Positions 1 to 9,071 of a DNA stretch of 42,497 nt are shown in pieces. The notes beneath the pieces were generated by a model. The model was not told the origin of the DNA. It did not search any database and worked only from the letters and a program-made list of their open reading frames with translations. The stretch is from the NCBI GenBank assembly GCA_029688955.1, contig JARUKZ010000037.1, forward strand, positions 1 to 42,497, read 5' to 3'. Numbering within the stretch: position 1 is the stretch's first letter; the number at the start of each line of letters is the position of its first letter. A program made the translations under genes and the position numbers. This DNA is from Chitinispirillales bacterium ANBcel5 (GTDB lineage Bacteria; Fibrobacterota; Chitinivibrionia; Chitinivibrionales; Chitinispirillaceae).

Positions 1-126
1 GCATGTTCCTCATAAAACAGAGCATGTTCCTCATAAAACAGAGCATGTTCCTCATAAAACAGGGCATGTTCCTCATAAAACAGGGCATGTTCTTCATAAA
101 ACAGGGCATGATGCGCAAACAGTGCT
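1..126. repeat. 21-bp tandem repeat, five full copies plus a decayed sixth
   Basis: The unit GCATGTTCCTCATAAAACAG plus one A or G starts at 1, 22, 43, 64 and 85, with a degenerate copy at 106. The array runs off the left edge. The period is seven codons, so several frames stay open. The + frame from position 2 reads HVPHKTE/G repeats up to TAA at 140-142. The - frame reads LFYEEHA repeats, and both kinds of inter-copy substitution (CCT/CTT and GAG/GGG context) are synonymous there. The - frame meets a stop just upstream at about 128-130 with no ATG, GTG or TTG start between, so a gene cannot be claimed. Confidence 0.9.
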
Positions 127-618
127 TACTGAAACCATGTAAGCCGTTGTTTATGCAGTACTTAAAGAAAGCGTAGGAAAGTTACAGGGAGAAGGATATT
201 CACCGTAGAGTTTTCACAGGAATTTTTAGGTAAGATTCTTACAACATAGAGTGATGCTTGAGCTTTTTGTTAAACAAACCTCAATACTATAAAATGCAAG
301 TATTTGTCTGATTTTAGATTATTAATGAAAGGTAGAGTCATTTGCAGGAGATTAGATCCCACAGGAAACCAACCCCTGCACGCTTACACGTGGCAAGCAA
401 GCTTCATGGCGCCCCCGTGAGGAACCTCTCACTTGCCACCAAACCTGGCTGGGGGGTGGCCACCTTCGCCTCGGGCGACCCATATAAGAATTTTGAGTGT
501 GAGAATTTGGAATGTGGAATTAAAGAAATGAATGGATATCACTTTTCCTATTCTCTGTTAAAGCCCCCAAAACTAACCCCGGGGACCCAGTAGATTTTAC
601 CCGGAGCTCGGAGGTAAA
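127..618. other. Intergenic region with a GC-rich island and small decayed ORFs
   Basis: No convincing gene. About 355-480 is clearly more GC-rich than its AT-rich flanks. It contains an 8-bp inverted repeat GTGGCAAG/CTTGCCAC (390-397, 432-439), an inner GTGAG/CTCAC pair (417-421, 428-432), the palindrome GGTGGCCACC (455-464) and a TCGCC/GGCGA hairpin (466-478). Two overlapping small frames cross it. One is an 83-codon frame with a TTG start at 342-344, ending at 593. The other starts with ATG at 325, has an in-frame TGA at 418-420, and otherwise stays open to TGA at 529-531. It could be a decayed gene, a repeat element or a structured RNA; the sequence alone does not decide. Confidence 0.35.
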
Positions 619-1938
619 CTAATCGATCCTTTTAATTTTTGCCCCAAGAGCGTTAAGACGTGTATCGATCTGCTGATACCCCCGGTCGATCTGTTCGATG
701 TTGTGGATAAGGCTCTTACCATCAGCTGCCATTGCCGCAATAAGCAGTGCCATGCCAGCCCGGATATCGGGAGAAGAAAACGTGGCACCGTAAAGCTGGG
801 TTTTTCCCACAATCACCGCCCGGTGAGGATCGCAAAGCACAATCGATGCGCCCATGCTGATAAGTTTATCCACAAAAAAGAGCCTGGATTCAAACATCTT
901 TTCATGAATCAGGCACGTCCCTTCAGACTGAATCGCGGTAACCAAAAGAATAGACATAAGATCAGAGGGAAAGCCCGGCCAGGGGCTGTCTTCAATATGC
1001 GGTATGGCGCCGCCCAGATCTTTTCTAATCGTAAGGTGTTGGTTTTGTGGCACATGAAGAGACTTTTTTTTCCTGTCCATAATTACATTGACCCCGATTC
1101 TTTCGAACTGAAACAGAACCATACGCATCACGGAAGGATCGATATCGGTGATAGTAAGACTCGAACCGGTTGCAGCAGCTAAACCGATAAAGGACCCCGC
1201 TTCGATATAATCGGCGCCAGTGCGGTGCTTTGATGAGCAAAAGGAGGTAACTCCATGAACCGTAAGGATATTGGAGCCCACTCCCTCGATTTGTACTCCC
1301 ATACTTTGCAGAAATTTGCACAGTCCCTGAACGTGGGGCTCTGATGCTGCGTTGGCGATAACGGTTGTTCCCTTCGCCCCCGCCGCTGCGATCAGTGCGT
1401 TTTCTGTTGCAGTAACCGAAGCTTCATCGAGGTAGATATCTGCACCTTTAAGCCCCCCTTCCGGTGCTTCCAATATAAAAGTGGTCTCCCGGGTGATGTC
1501 CGATGAGAGGGTGTGCTGAACTTCAAGGCGCGCCCCAAGTGCTTTAAATACAAGAAAATGCGTGTCCAGGCGCCGTCTACCGATAAGGTCACCGCCAGGT
1601 TCGGTTATAACCGCGCGGCCGGTTCGCACCAAAAGGGAAGAGGCAAAAAGAACTGATGCCCGAATAGCGGTTGAAAGATCCACAGGAAGATTGGAATCCT
1701 TTAAAGTAGCGGCTTTTATAGTTACTTTGTTGTTTTCAAGCGTACCAACCTGAGCTCCCAGTACCGAGGCGATCTTGAGCATCTTTCTGACATCACCAAT
1801 CTCAGGAACGTTTTCAAGCTCCACCTCTTCGCTGCAAAGAAGCGCTGCCGCAATGAGCGGTAATGCCTCGTTTTTATTACCAGTTACACTGATACTTCCC
1901 GACAGTTTTGCTTTACCCTCAACCAGAAAAGAACTCAT
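619..1938 (-). CDS. murA: UDP-N-acetylglucosamine 1-carboxyvinyltransferase (MurA)
   Basis: Cytoplasmic enzyme of the first committed step of peptidoglycan synthesis: it transfers enolpyruvate from PEP to UDP-GlcNAc. At 439 residues it spans the whole EPSP-synthase-like fold. The N-terminal GNKNEAL motif holds the conserved Lys22/Asn23, and the loop PGGDLIGRRRLDTH (about 114-127) corresponds to the E. coli loop containing Cys115. Here that position is Asp117. Asp at this site is known in naturally fosfomycin-resistant MurA enzymes (mycobacteria, chlamydiae, Borrelia), so this enzyme should be active but insensitive to the drug. The ATG is preceded by AGAGGAG about 10 nt upstream. The gene stands alone, with no cell-wall neighbours in the window. 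A MurA paralogue elsewhere in the genome cannot be excluded. Confidence 0.95.
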   Translation of the reverse strand: MSSFLVEGKAKLSGSISVTGNKNEALPLIAAALLCSEEVELENVPEIGDVRKMLKIASVLGAQVGTLENNKVTIKAATLKDSNLPVDLSTAIRASVLFASSLLVRTGRAVITEPGGDLIGRRRLDTHFLVFKALGARLEVQHTLSSDITRETTFILEAPEGGLKGADIYLDEASVTATENALIAAAGAKGTTVIANAASEPHVQGLCKFLQSMGVQIEGVGSNILTVHGVTSFCSSKHRTGADYIEAGSFIGLAAATGSSLTITDIDPSVMRMVLFQFERIGVNVIMDRKKKSLHVPQNQHLTIRKDLGGAIPHIEDSPWPGFPSDLMSILLVTAIQSEGTCLIHEKMFESRLFFVDKLISMGASIVLCDPHRAVIVGKTQLYGATFSSPDIRAGMALLIAAMAADGKSLIHNIEQIDRGYQQIDTRLNALGAKIKRID

Positions 1939-2124
1939 TTAAAAAAAACTCCTCTTGAGTATGAATGTTTCGGCGTTAGTGTTTCAAAAATAGCTTATAA
2001 TTGGGTCAGGACTCAATTATAAAACTTGGGTGAAAAAAAATAACCATCTCAGGTACTTGAATTGCTTTTCTTAAACAGATAGGTAGTAATCACTGGTAAA
2101 GATTTTTCAAGGGAGAACAGAAGC

Positions 2125-2568
2125 ATGAAAAGAATACTTTTATCCTTGATCTTTATACTGGCGGTAAGTCTTTCGATCAAGGCTCAGCAACCAACCTACG
2201 AAATCGGTGTAATTCTTGGGCAACCAACGGGTTTGAGCGGTAAATACTGGGCAGGGGAACGAACCGCCTTTGATGCGGGGGCATCCTGGTCGTTCTCGGA
2301 TGCAAGCTTTGAATTGTATGCAGATATCCTCTACCACTACTCCTTTATCGATATGGATGAAGGGGTTATCCCACTCTATGTGGGTGCAGGGGCGGTAACG
2401 TTTTTACGGGATGATTTTGCTATAGGGGCACGTTTCCCGTTTGGACTGTCCTATCTCTTTGATGATATTCCAGTTAGCCTGTTTGCTGAAATTGCGCCCA
2501 TAGTGGAGATTATCCCTGAAACCGGATTCACCTTAAATGGTGGAGTCGGAGCACGGTTTACCTTCTAA
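2125..2568 (+). CDS. Small outer-membrane beta-barrel protein (DUF3996/BAPKO_0422-like)
   Basis: A 147-residue protein with a clear signal peptide (residues 1-20, cleavage after IKA, mature start QQPTYE). The remainder is alternating hydrophobic/aromatic strands that end in a terminal Phe (GARFTF), as expected for a protein inserted by the BAM complex. The early GVILGQPTGLSGKYW motif recalls the small eight-strand barrel family described from Borrelia (DUF3996); this is recognition by eye, not a search. The start has a good ribosome site (GGGAG about 12 nt upstream). It is convergent with uvrC, sharing the hairpin between them. The function is unknown; a structural or porin-like role is likely. 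Confidence 0.75.
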   Translation: MKRILLSLIFILAVSLSIKAQQPTYEIGVILGQPTGLSGKYWAGERTAFDAGASWSFSDASFELYADILYHYSFIDMDEGVIPLYVGAGAVTFLRDDFAIGARFPFGLSYLFDDIPVSLFAEIAPIVEIIPETGFTLNGGVGARFTF

Positions 2569-2594
2569 GGCGCTGTAAAAACGGAAAATACCAA

Positions 2595-2623
2595 GACGGT
2601 TATCAGCTATGATGATAACCGTC
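2595..2623. terminator. Hairpin terminator between the small barrel gene and uvrC
   Basis: Perfect 11-bp stem GACGGTTATCA / TGATAACCGTC with a 7-nt loop, overlapping the uvrC stop codon. On the - strand it is followed by a weak T-rich run (TTGGTATTTT). On the + strand no U-tract follows, so it probably serves uvrC best, possibly both genes. Confidence 0.6.
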
Positions 2624-4439
2624 ACAACTGACTTAAATTGTTTTTGAGCTGCTGTGCCGATTTTTCGGAAAACCCTTCAACTTTGGCTATTTCAGCTACT
2701 TCCGCTTCCTTTATTCTTTTTACAGAGCCAAAGTGCTTGAGAAGCAGGGTCGCCTTTTTCTTACCTATAGCGGGCAGATTTTCCAGTGATGAAGAGAAGA
2801 ACTGTTTTCCTCTGATTTTTCTGTGATAGGTGATAGCATAGCGATGCACTTCATCTCGTATGCGCTGCACCAGTTTTCTTGCCGGATGGGTGGGTGGTAA
2901 TCTGATCTCCCCTTCAATGCACGGCGAAAAAAGTATCTCTTCCTGTTTGGCCAAAGATGCTATAAGTGGTGGATTATCAAAGTCTTTCAGGGCTTGCATA
3001 GCAGAATGAAGCTGTCCCTTTCCGCCATCGATTAAAAGCAGGTCAGGAAATGCCTTACCCTCCTCCTTTAATCTCTTAAGGCGTCGGCCTACCACTTCCA
3101 TCATCATGGCAAAATCATTCTGCCCTTCAACAGTTTTAATTTTGTAGCGCCTGTAGCCCGATTTGTTTGGCATTCCATCCTTAAACTGGACCATTCCGGC
3201 GACGGTAAACGACTCGCCAAGGTTCGATATATCAAAGGCTTCTATGGTTTCTGGCAAATAGGGCAGAGCAAGAACCTTTTGAAGATCTTTAATGTCTTCC
3301 ATAGCACTTGGCGGGGTTTTTTGAGCCAGATACAACTTGGCGTTTCTCTCTGCCATTGCAATGAGCTGTTTTTTTACACCTCGTTGCGGGGCAATGACTT
3401 CTGTTTTGGTATCACCCTGCTCATCGAACCAGCGTTGGAGAATAGCGGGGCTGAAACTTTCGTCGGGGGGGATCAGGACCTCTTTGGGGATCTGCTGGCC
3501 TTCCATGGTATAAAACTGAAGGATGGTGTAGTCATGGTTGGCTTCAGAGAAATCCCACACTGTTTTTTTAAACAGAAAGTGGCGGTTTGCCATAAGCAGT
3601 CCACCCCGAAAATTCAGAACAGCAAGGCACATCACCCTGTCACCATGGGCGATACCGAACACATCGCAGTCTGTATCCGAGAGTTTAAGATCGACCTGCT
3701 GAAGCCGTGACGCATCCTTTATGAGCTGAATCTGATCACGGAACCCGGCAGCTTTTTCAAACTCAAGGTGTTCAGATGCTTTAGCCATCTTCTCTTCAAG
3801 CTCCCTGATCAGATCGCTGCGGCGTCCTTTAAGGAACCGGATCAAATCATTTATAGCTTCCCTGTACTCTACCCGAGAAATTTTTTCTCCACATGGGCCC
3901 GAGCATCGTTTCATTGAATAATTTATACATGGGCGTACTGGTTTTTGCAGAGGCAGGGATTTATTACAGTTTCTGATTCTGAAGATTTTTCTGGCATAAT
4001 CGGCCGTTCTTCTCATAGCGCGCACATCGGTATAGGGGCCAAAATACACTGAGCCATCCCGTACAACTTTCCTTACGATGAGCAGGCGTGGAAAGGGCTC
4101 ATAGGTGGTCACTTTCAGGTAGGGGAAGTGTTTATCATCCCTTAGATCCACGTTGTAGCGTGGTTTTACCTTTCGTATCAGGTTAGCTTCAAGGATAAGG
4201 GCTTCTGTTTCATTGTTTGTGGCTATCCAGTCTATGTGATGAAGCTTTTGAAGCATCACGGGGATATGGGCCCGCTCTTCATGAGCATCAAAAAAGTAGG
4301 ATCGCACGCGGCTTTTAAGATTTACCGCCTTTCCTATATAAATAGGAGCATCCGATTCATCCTTCATCAGGTAAACGCCCGGATTTTCAGGAAAACGGCT
4401 TATCTGCTCTAACAGTGAGTGTAATCTTTTTTCGTTCAT
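2622..4439 (-). CDS. uvrC: UvrABC system protein C (excinuclease subunit)
   Basis: Makes the 3' and 5' incisions around DNA lesions after UvrA/UvrB have marked them. The 605 residues show the full domain order: an N-terminal GIY-YIG nuclease (NPGVYLMKDESDAPIYIGKAVNLKSRVRSYF, about 17-50), a cysteine cluster (CNKSLPLQKPVRPC...CSGPC) near 160-185, the UVR UvrB-binding motif (about 205-240), the RNase H-like C-terminal endonuclease (EAFDISNLGESFTVAGMV, then LLLIDGGKGQLHSA), and tandem helix-hairpin-helix motifs at the end (LENLPAIGKKKA, VEGFSEKSAQQL). The length is normal for the family. The start has no strong Shine-Dalgarno sequence. A second GIY-YIG protein of different architecture lies at 37828-39261. 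Confidence 0.97.
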   Translation of the reverse strand: MNEKRLHSLLEQISRFPENPGVYLMKDESDAPIYIGKAVNLKSRVRSYFFDAHEERAHIPVMLQKLHHIDWIATNNETEALILEANLIRKVKPRYNVDLRDDKHFPYLKVTTYEPFPRLLIVRKVVRDGSVYFGPYTDVRAMRRTADYARKIFRIRNCNKSLPLQKPVRPCINYSMKRCSGPCGEKISRVEYREAINDLIRFLKGRRSDLIRELEEKMAKASEHLEFEKAAGFRDQIQLIKDASRLQQVDLKLSDTDCDVFGIAHGDRVMCLAVLNFRGGLLMANRHFLFKKTVWDFSEANHDYTILQFYTMEGQQIPKEVLIPPDESFSPAILQRWFDEQGDTKTEVIAPQRGVKKQLIAMAERNAKLYLAQKTPPSAMEDIKDLQKVLALPYLPETIEAFDISNLGESFTVAGMVQFKDGMPNKSGYRRYKIKTVEGQNDFAMMMEVVGRRLKRLKEEGKAFPDLLLIDGGKGQLHSAMQALKDFDNPPLIASLAKQEEILFSPCIEGEIRLPPTHPARKLVQRIRDEVHRYAITYHRKIRGKQFFSSSLENLPAIGKKKATLLLKHFGSVKRIKEAEVAEIAKVEGFSEKSAQQLKNNLSQL

Positions 4440-4716
4440 AGTCTTAAATTACGGATAAAGTGTTGAAAAACTTCAACTTAAATCACTTTCTACATGCACC
4501 TGTACAAAAAAATCAAAACTGAGAAAAGAAAGAAAAATATATAGAAGTACCCTTTGGTGCCCAAAAAGAGATCAGTTTGGAAGGGGTAAATGGTAATCTG
4601 TTGGGGATGTTGTTTTCCGGAGAGATGGGTAGAAATCATAGGTGTGCCGCTTAAAAGGAGTCAGCGGTCTTATGCTTGGGTTACATCAGTGATTAAAAAG
4701 AGACTGTTCGGTGGCA

Positions 4717-5466
4717 TTAAAACTCAAACCCCACCCCTGTTTCAATCCACCACTGATCACCCAGGCCTTCATCGCGCAGATTCGTCAGGGCAATTGATTG
4801 GTTTAAGTTGGTGAGAAACAGTATATTATCGGTGATTAAGAGCTCAGCTATAGCCCCAAACTGAAAATGATTAAGGGCCGGAGTGCGAGGCTCTGACATA
4901 TAGCCTAAATCCAGTGATATCAAGCTGTAAGGGGTAATATTGAGACGTACCTCAGCAAAACTTAACGGAATCTCCGCACCGGTTTCTATGTAGCCGCCCT
5001 GTTCTTCTATAAAGTCATAGAGCGCGATCAGAAACAAGTTTATGGCGGGAATAGGCTGGTGTGCCATTTCCGCAAACAGTTCGGCTGTAGCAGGACCACC
5101 GGGAGAGGGCTGTGTGCTTATTTCTACCCCCAGCACAAATTCAATTGGTCGCAGCTCAAATTCATAGAAGGCGAAAAAGTTGAGTTCATTGTACCGCTCC
5201 TGTAATCCTTTGCCCCACCATACTCCTGCACCAAAGTCTCGTATGCTCAACTGAAGTTCAGAGGCCAGAAGAGAAGAGCCGGGCAGGTTGTTAACACCTT
5301 CTGAAACATAGCGAGAATGCCAGAGGAGCTGACCGGACACTGCAAAGTTTTGGTTTTTGGATGGATTTAGCCTGAAAACTCTTCGGTAACCGGGTTCTTG
5401 CCCCTGAGCGGATAGTATTCCTAAAAAAACGACTCCCAACAAGAGATAGCTGTTTATGGTTTTCAT
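4717..5466 (-). CDS. Predicted outer-membrane protein with signal peptide
   Basis: The ATG at 5466 gives a protein of about 249 residues that opens directly with a signal peptide (MKTINSYLLLGVVFLGILSAQGQ). A longer GTG start at 5496 would add ten residues in front of the signal and is less likely. The mature part is rich in alternating aromatic strands (LLWHSRYVSEGVNNL, FFAFYEFELRP, LDLGYMSEPRTP) and ends in Phe (VGFEF), typical of an outer-membrane beta-barrel of about ten strands. The SRYVSEGVNN segment resembles the TorF/Gcw_chp-like barrels, recognised only by eye. It is downstream of nothing obvious and not clearly in an operon with uvrC (277-nt gap). The function is unknown. Confidence 0.7.
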   Translation of the reverse strand: MKTINSYLLLGVVFLGILSAQGQEPGYRRVFRLNPSKNQNFAVSGQLLWHSRYVSEGVNNLPGSSLLASELQLSIRDFGAGVWWGKGLQERYNELNFFAFYEFELRPIEFVLGVEISTQPSPGGPATAELFAEMAHQPIPAINLFLIALYDFIEEQGGYIETGAEIPLSFAEVRLNITPYSLISLDLGYMSEPRTPALNHFQFGAIAELLITDNILFLTNLNQSIALTNLRDEGLGDQWWIETGVGFEF

Positions 5467-5870
5467 GCTGATTAAAAAACGGTTAAGTGTGTACACTATA
5501 AACCTTTATACAGGTATATGCCTTATTTTGAACTACACGATATTCCCGTGCATAGGGCATGCCAGCGCGGCAAAACAGAATGGATTGTGGAAAAAACCAT
5601 TCTACTTGTCTTTCCTACCTATGGTCATCGCCAGTCCTAATGGCAGGGCTTTTCCGGCCTAACTTAAACTGGCTGTTAGAACCATACTTCCGCAATTTTT
5701 TGGGTAAGGATATGGTTCAAATTAGATTGTAAATAGCTGAATTATATGTCACACTTGAACTATTTTGGATGTATTATCAATAAATTTAGTCAAAGGAAAC
5801 CCACGGCTTTTTCTGATCGAAAAATTGTATCGATAATTGGAAAAGCCCTCTCTGTTCAAGGAAAACTACC
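5467..5870. other. Divergent intergenic region upstream of the histidine kinase
   Basis: No gene seen. It carries a 7-bp inverted repeat AGAATGG/CCATTCT (5577-5583, 5597-5603). It also has a looser pair GGCTTTTTC/GGAAAAGCC (about 5809-5850) directly before the kinase start, which could be a regulatory or leader hairpin. It must hold promoters for both flanking divergent genes, but no clear consensus stands out. Confidence 0.4.
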
Positions 5871-8800
5871 GTGTCTAAAGAGAAAACAGTTTTGAAAAGA
5901 AAACACAAGACCCCCTTTTTCTGGATAGATCTGTCGATGGTTATTATGCTAATTGCAGGGTTATCCTTTTCTGCTTTGATAGGTATAACAGAGGTTAAGC
6001 AGTTACGAGAGGATCTGAAGTACCATTCCCAGGTAATTGCCAGGAGTTTAAATGTAGAGCACGTGTCCGCTCTTACAGGTCAAAGAGCGGATAGTTCGGA
6101 TGCATACTATCCCAGACTAAAAGCCCAGTTTCAGCGATTAAATAAAATGTATCCCCAAGGCAGCACGGTTTTTTTAGTGGGCCGAAATAAAAAAACGGAG
6201 CCCCATTTCTTACTGCACTCCAGTTCAGAGCTTGAGGGGTGGATAACAGAAGATAAGCTTTATCCTGATATCAGCGCTCATTTGAGTGAAGCCATTGATG
6301 CCGAAAAGAGATTTATCAGTTACTCCGGTATGATCTATACTTTTTCACCGGTAAAAGAGGGTTATGAAAACAATCCGGTTGCGTATTTAGGAATTGGCAT
6401 AGAAGTAAATGAGTGCAGATTCATGGCTGCAAAAGCAGTCAAGGTACCGTTAATAACCACAGTTATTTTCCTTTTGGTACTGCTGGCGTTTAAAATCCTT
6501 CTTAACAGCAGGTTTATCAAAAAGGTAACTATCCGAAAAGAGACCTTTATTACAGGTGTATGTGCGCTAAGTCTAACACTTATGGTTTCCTGGAAAGTTC
6601 ATATCATAGAACTAAATACCCTAAAGAGTAATCTTTCGATGCTGGCTGATACAGAGAACGCAAATATTATACGGGCATTGGAGAGTTTACGTGATGAAGA
6701 GCTTGGGGGGCTGACAAATTTAATAAGGTCCAATCAACACATTCAAAAAGAAGATTTTTCTCTCTATACAAAACACCTTGTTGGTATTGACCACGTTCAT
6801 GGCTGGGCCTGGATAGAGGCTGTTAAAAAGGCTGAAGAGAGCGGCTTTGAGCAGTTAACCGGCATAGAAATTTGGAAAGAAAACAATGACCCAATAAAGG
6901 ACACAGAGTTTTATCACTATTACTATCCTGTCGTTCACAGGGAACCTTCTGAAAAAAACGATATACTGTTAGGGTTTGATCATAGTTCGGAAAAAAACAG
7001 AAAAAAGGGAATAAAAACAGCCTATACTACTGACCTTGTCTCTGCGAGTGATCCCGTAGTACTCATAACGGGTGAGGATAGTACAAAGGGCATTATTCTC
7101 TACAGAGCAGTAAGGGATATAAACAATCCTTTGAAACTCCGGGGCTTTGCTACAGCTGTAATTGAACCGCAAAAACTGCTCAGAAACACAGTAGGATCAG
7201 GATTAAGAGGGGATAGTTCTGTAATCGATGTAAGACTATGGCAGGTAGATTCCACAACGCCAGATCTCCTTGCGTATTCGTCGAAGCGCCTGGTAAGCCA
7301 GCCGTTTAGCAGTGGCAGTGACATATTCAGGCGAAACTTTTCGGCGGTGCGGCCAGTGTTACTATTTGGAAAGGTGTTCGCGGTGGAAGTCTTGCCCGGG
7401 CTTAGTTTCAGTAAAATGTATCCTGCCAGATCCGGGTGGTTAGTTGGGTTATTAATGTCACTGATATCGCTAAGTGTTATTGCCCTGGTAAATACAACAG
7501 CAAACAAACGTGATAAACTAAAACGGCAGGTTGATAGAAGAACCGTTGCTCTTAAAAAAAGTGAAGCAAAACTCAATGCAACCTTACTCTCTATTGGAGA
7601 GGGGGTAATTACTACAGATATCTTTGGCAAGATAACAATGATAAATAGTGTGGCCGAAACGCTAAGCGGATGGACATTTAAGGAAGCGTATGAAAAACCC
7701 ATAGAAACTGTTTTAAGTTATGACGGTCTAAACTCTACTGTCTTAAGCAGCAGTCCAGTAAGCATGGTCTTATCAAACGGCAAAGTATACGAACCGAAAA
7801 AATGCTTACTGCTCAAGTCAAAGGATGGAAAGGAACGTCTGACAGAGCTGATTGGGGCTCCAATTAAAGAAGAGGAGGGGGTGACAGGAGTAGTGCTTGT
7901 GTTTCGTGATGTTACCGAGAAAGAAAAGCTTATCGAAGCAACCCAGTTAAACCAGCGCCTTCAGTCGTTATCTGTTCTCGCGGGAGGAATAGCACATGAT
8001 TTTAATAATATGCTTACAGGAATATATGGTTATATTGATCTGGCCAGTGAAAGTGAAAAGGAACAGGCAGGCAGCTATTTAAAAACTGCCCTTGATACCA
8101 TAACCAAAGCGCGCGGACTTAGTAATCAACTTCTTACATTTGCTAAAGGAGGCGCTCCGGTAAAAACCTCTGCCAGGCTTAGCACAGTAATCAGTGAATG
8201 CATAAACTTTGTTCTAAGCGGATCGAAGGTGGTTTGCAAGTACACCTATTCTGAAGATCTCTACGCCTGCTTTATGGATAAATCTCAAATCGCGCAGGTT
8301 ATTGATAATATTCTTATCAATGCACTGCAGGCTATGCCCGAAGGCGGAGAGATTGAAATAACCGCCAAAAACCATATCTTAAACGAAAAGCAACATCCGT
8401 ATTTGAAGGGTGGCAGATATGTTTTACTCTCCATAAAGGACCATGGTATCGGAATCGAACCGGAGAAACTGAACAGAATCTATGACCCCTTTTTCAGTGA
8501 TAAACCCAAAGGTCATGGGTTAGGACTTTCTACCTGTTACTCAATTATCAGCAGACATGAAGGGGCGATGGATGTGGAATCAAAACCCAATGAGGGTACT
8601 ACTTTTCATATCATACTACCCGCATCAGAAAATCAGGAGCACAAAGAGGCAAAAAAAGATTCTGCCAGGCACAAGGGAAAAGGTCTGATACTGATAATGG
8701 ATGATGAGGAGATTTTACGAAAAAGTATCAGTGCTATGGTTGAGGCCATAGGGTATCGTACTATCTGTGCAAAGGACGGGAAAGAGGCTGTCGAGCTCTT

Positions 8801-9071
8801 TATGAAAGCAAAAGTTGAAGAAATCCCGTTCACAGCAGCCATTCTCGATTTAACCATACCAGGAGCAATGGGCGGAAAAGAGGCAATAAAAAAGATCCGT
8901 GAAGAAGACAAAGAGGTGCCCGCTTTTGTTTTCAGTGGATATGCAGACGATCCCGTGATGGCAGACCCAAATGCTTATGGTTTTACCGCAAGTATTCCCA
9001 AGCCATTTAGGATATCGGAACTTTCTGAGGTGTTTAACAGGTATTTGAGAAAATGTTGGAAAGCAGGCTAA
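5871..9071 (+). CDS. Membrane-bound hybrid sensor histidine kinase (CHASE-PAS-HisKA-HATPase-REC)
   Basis: A 1066-residue hybrid kinase starting at GTG with AAGGA upstream. The order is: transmembrane helix (about 17-40), an extracytoplasmic sensor of about 145 residues, two close transmembrane helices (about 190-245), a CHASE-type extracellular domain (about 255-470, with ENANIIRALESLRDEELGG and GWAWIEAV), and another helix (about 518-540). A PAS domain follows (about 563-690). The HisKA phospho-acceptor is His709 in GGIAHDFNN. The HATPase boxes are ILINALQAM, DHGIGI and GHGLGLS. A C-terminal receiver carries phospho-acceptor Asp993 (AAILDLTIPG) and the Lys of IPKPF. It should autophosphorylate and relay to its own receiver. 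No DNA-binding output or partner regulator lies nearby, so its target is unknown. Two separate extracellular sensors in one chain is notable. Confidence 0.93.
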   Translation: MSKEKTVLKRKHKTPFFWIDLSMVIMLIAGLSFSALIGITEVKQLREDLKYHSQVIARSLNVEHVSALTGQRADSSDAYYPRLKAQFQRLNKMYPQGSTVFLVGRNKKTEPHFLLHSSSELEGWITEDKLYPDISAHLSEAIDAEKRFISYSGMIYTFSPVKEGYENNPVAYLGIGIEVNECRFMAAKAVKVPLITTVIFLLVLLAFKILLNSRFIKKVTIRKETFITGVCALSLTLMVSWKVHIIELNTLKSNLSMLADTENANIIRALESLRDEELGGLTNLIRSNQHIQKEDFSLYTKHLVGIDHVHGWAWIEAVKKAEESGFEQLTGIEIWKENNDPIKDTEFYHYYYPVVHREPSEKNDILLGFDHSSEKNRKKGIKTAYTTDLVSASDPVVLITGEDSTKGIILYRAVRDINNPLKLRGFATAVIEPQKLLRNTVGSGLRGDSSVIDVRLWQVDSTTPDLLAYSSKRLVSQPFSSGSDIFRRNFSAVRPVLLFGKVFAVEVLPGLSFSKMYPARSGWLVGLLMSLISLSVIALVNTTANKRDKLKRQVDRRTVALKKSEAKLNATLLSIGEGVITTDIFGKITMINSVAETLSGWTFKEAYEKPIETVLSYDGLNSTVLSSSPVSMVLSNGKVYEPKKCLLLKSKDGKERLTELIGAPIKEEEGVTGVVLVFRDVTEKEKLIEATQLNQRLQSLSVLAGGIAHDFNNMLTGIYGYIDLASESEKEQAGSYLKTALDTITKARGLSNQLLTFAKGGAPVKTSARLSTVISECINFVLSGSKVVCKYTYSEDLYACFMDKSQIAQVIDNILINALQAMPEGGEIEITAKNHILNEKQHPYLKGGRYVLLSIKDHGIGIEPEKLNRIYDPFFSDKPKGHGLGLSTCYSIISRHEGAMDVESKPNEGTTFHIILPASENQEHKEAKKDSARHKGKGLILIMDDEEILRKSISAMVEAIGYRTICAKDGKEAVELFMKAKVEEIPFTAAILDLTIPGAMGGKEAIKKIREEDKEVPAFVFSGYADDPVMADPNAYGFTASIPKPFRISELSEVFNRYLRKCWKAG

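Noticed and set aside
703..1182. 159-codon frame antisense to murA
   Set aside because: Composition and peptide show no family features; it is a shadow of the conserved murA frame.
7100..7702. 200-codon frame antisense to the hybrid kinase
   Set aside because: It lies wholly inside a well-supported gene and has no ribosome site or recognisable domain.
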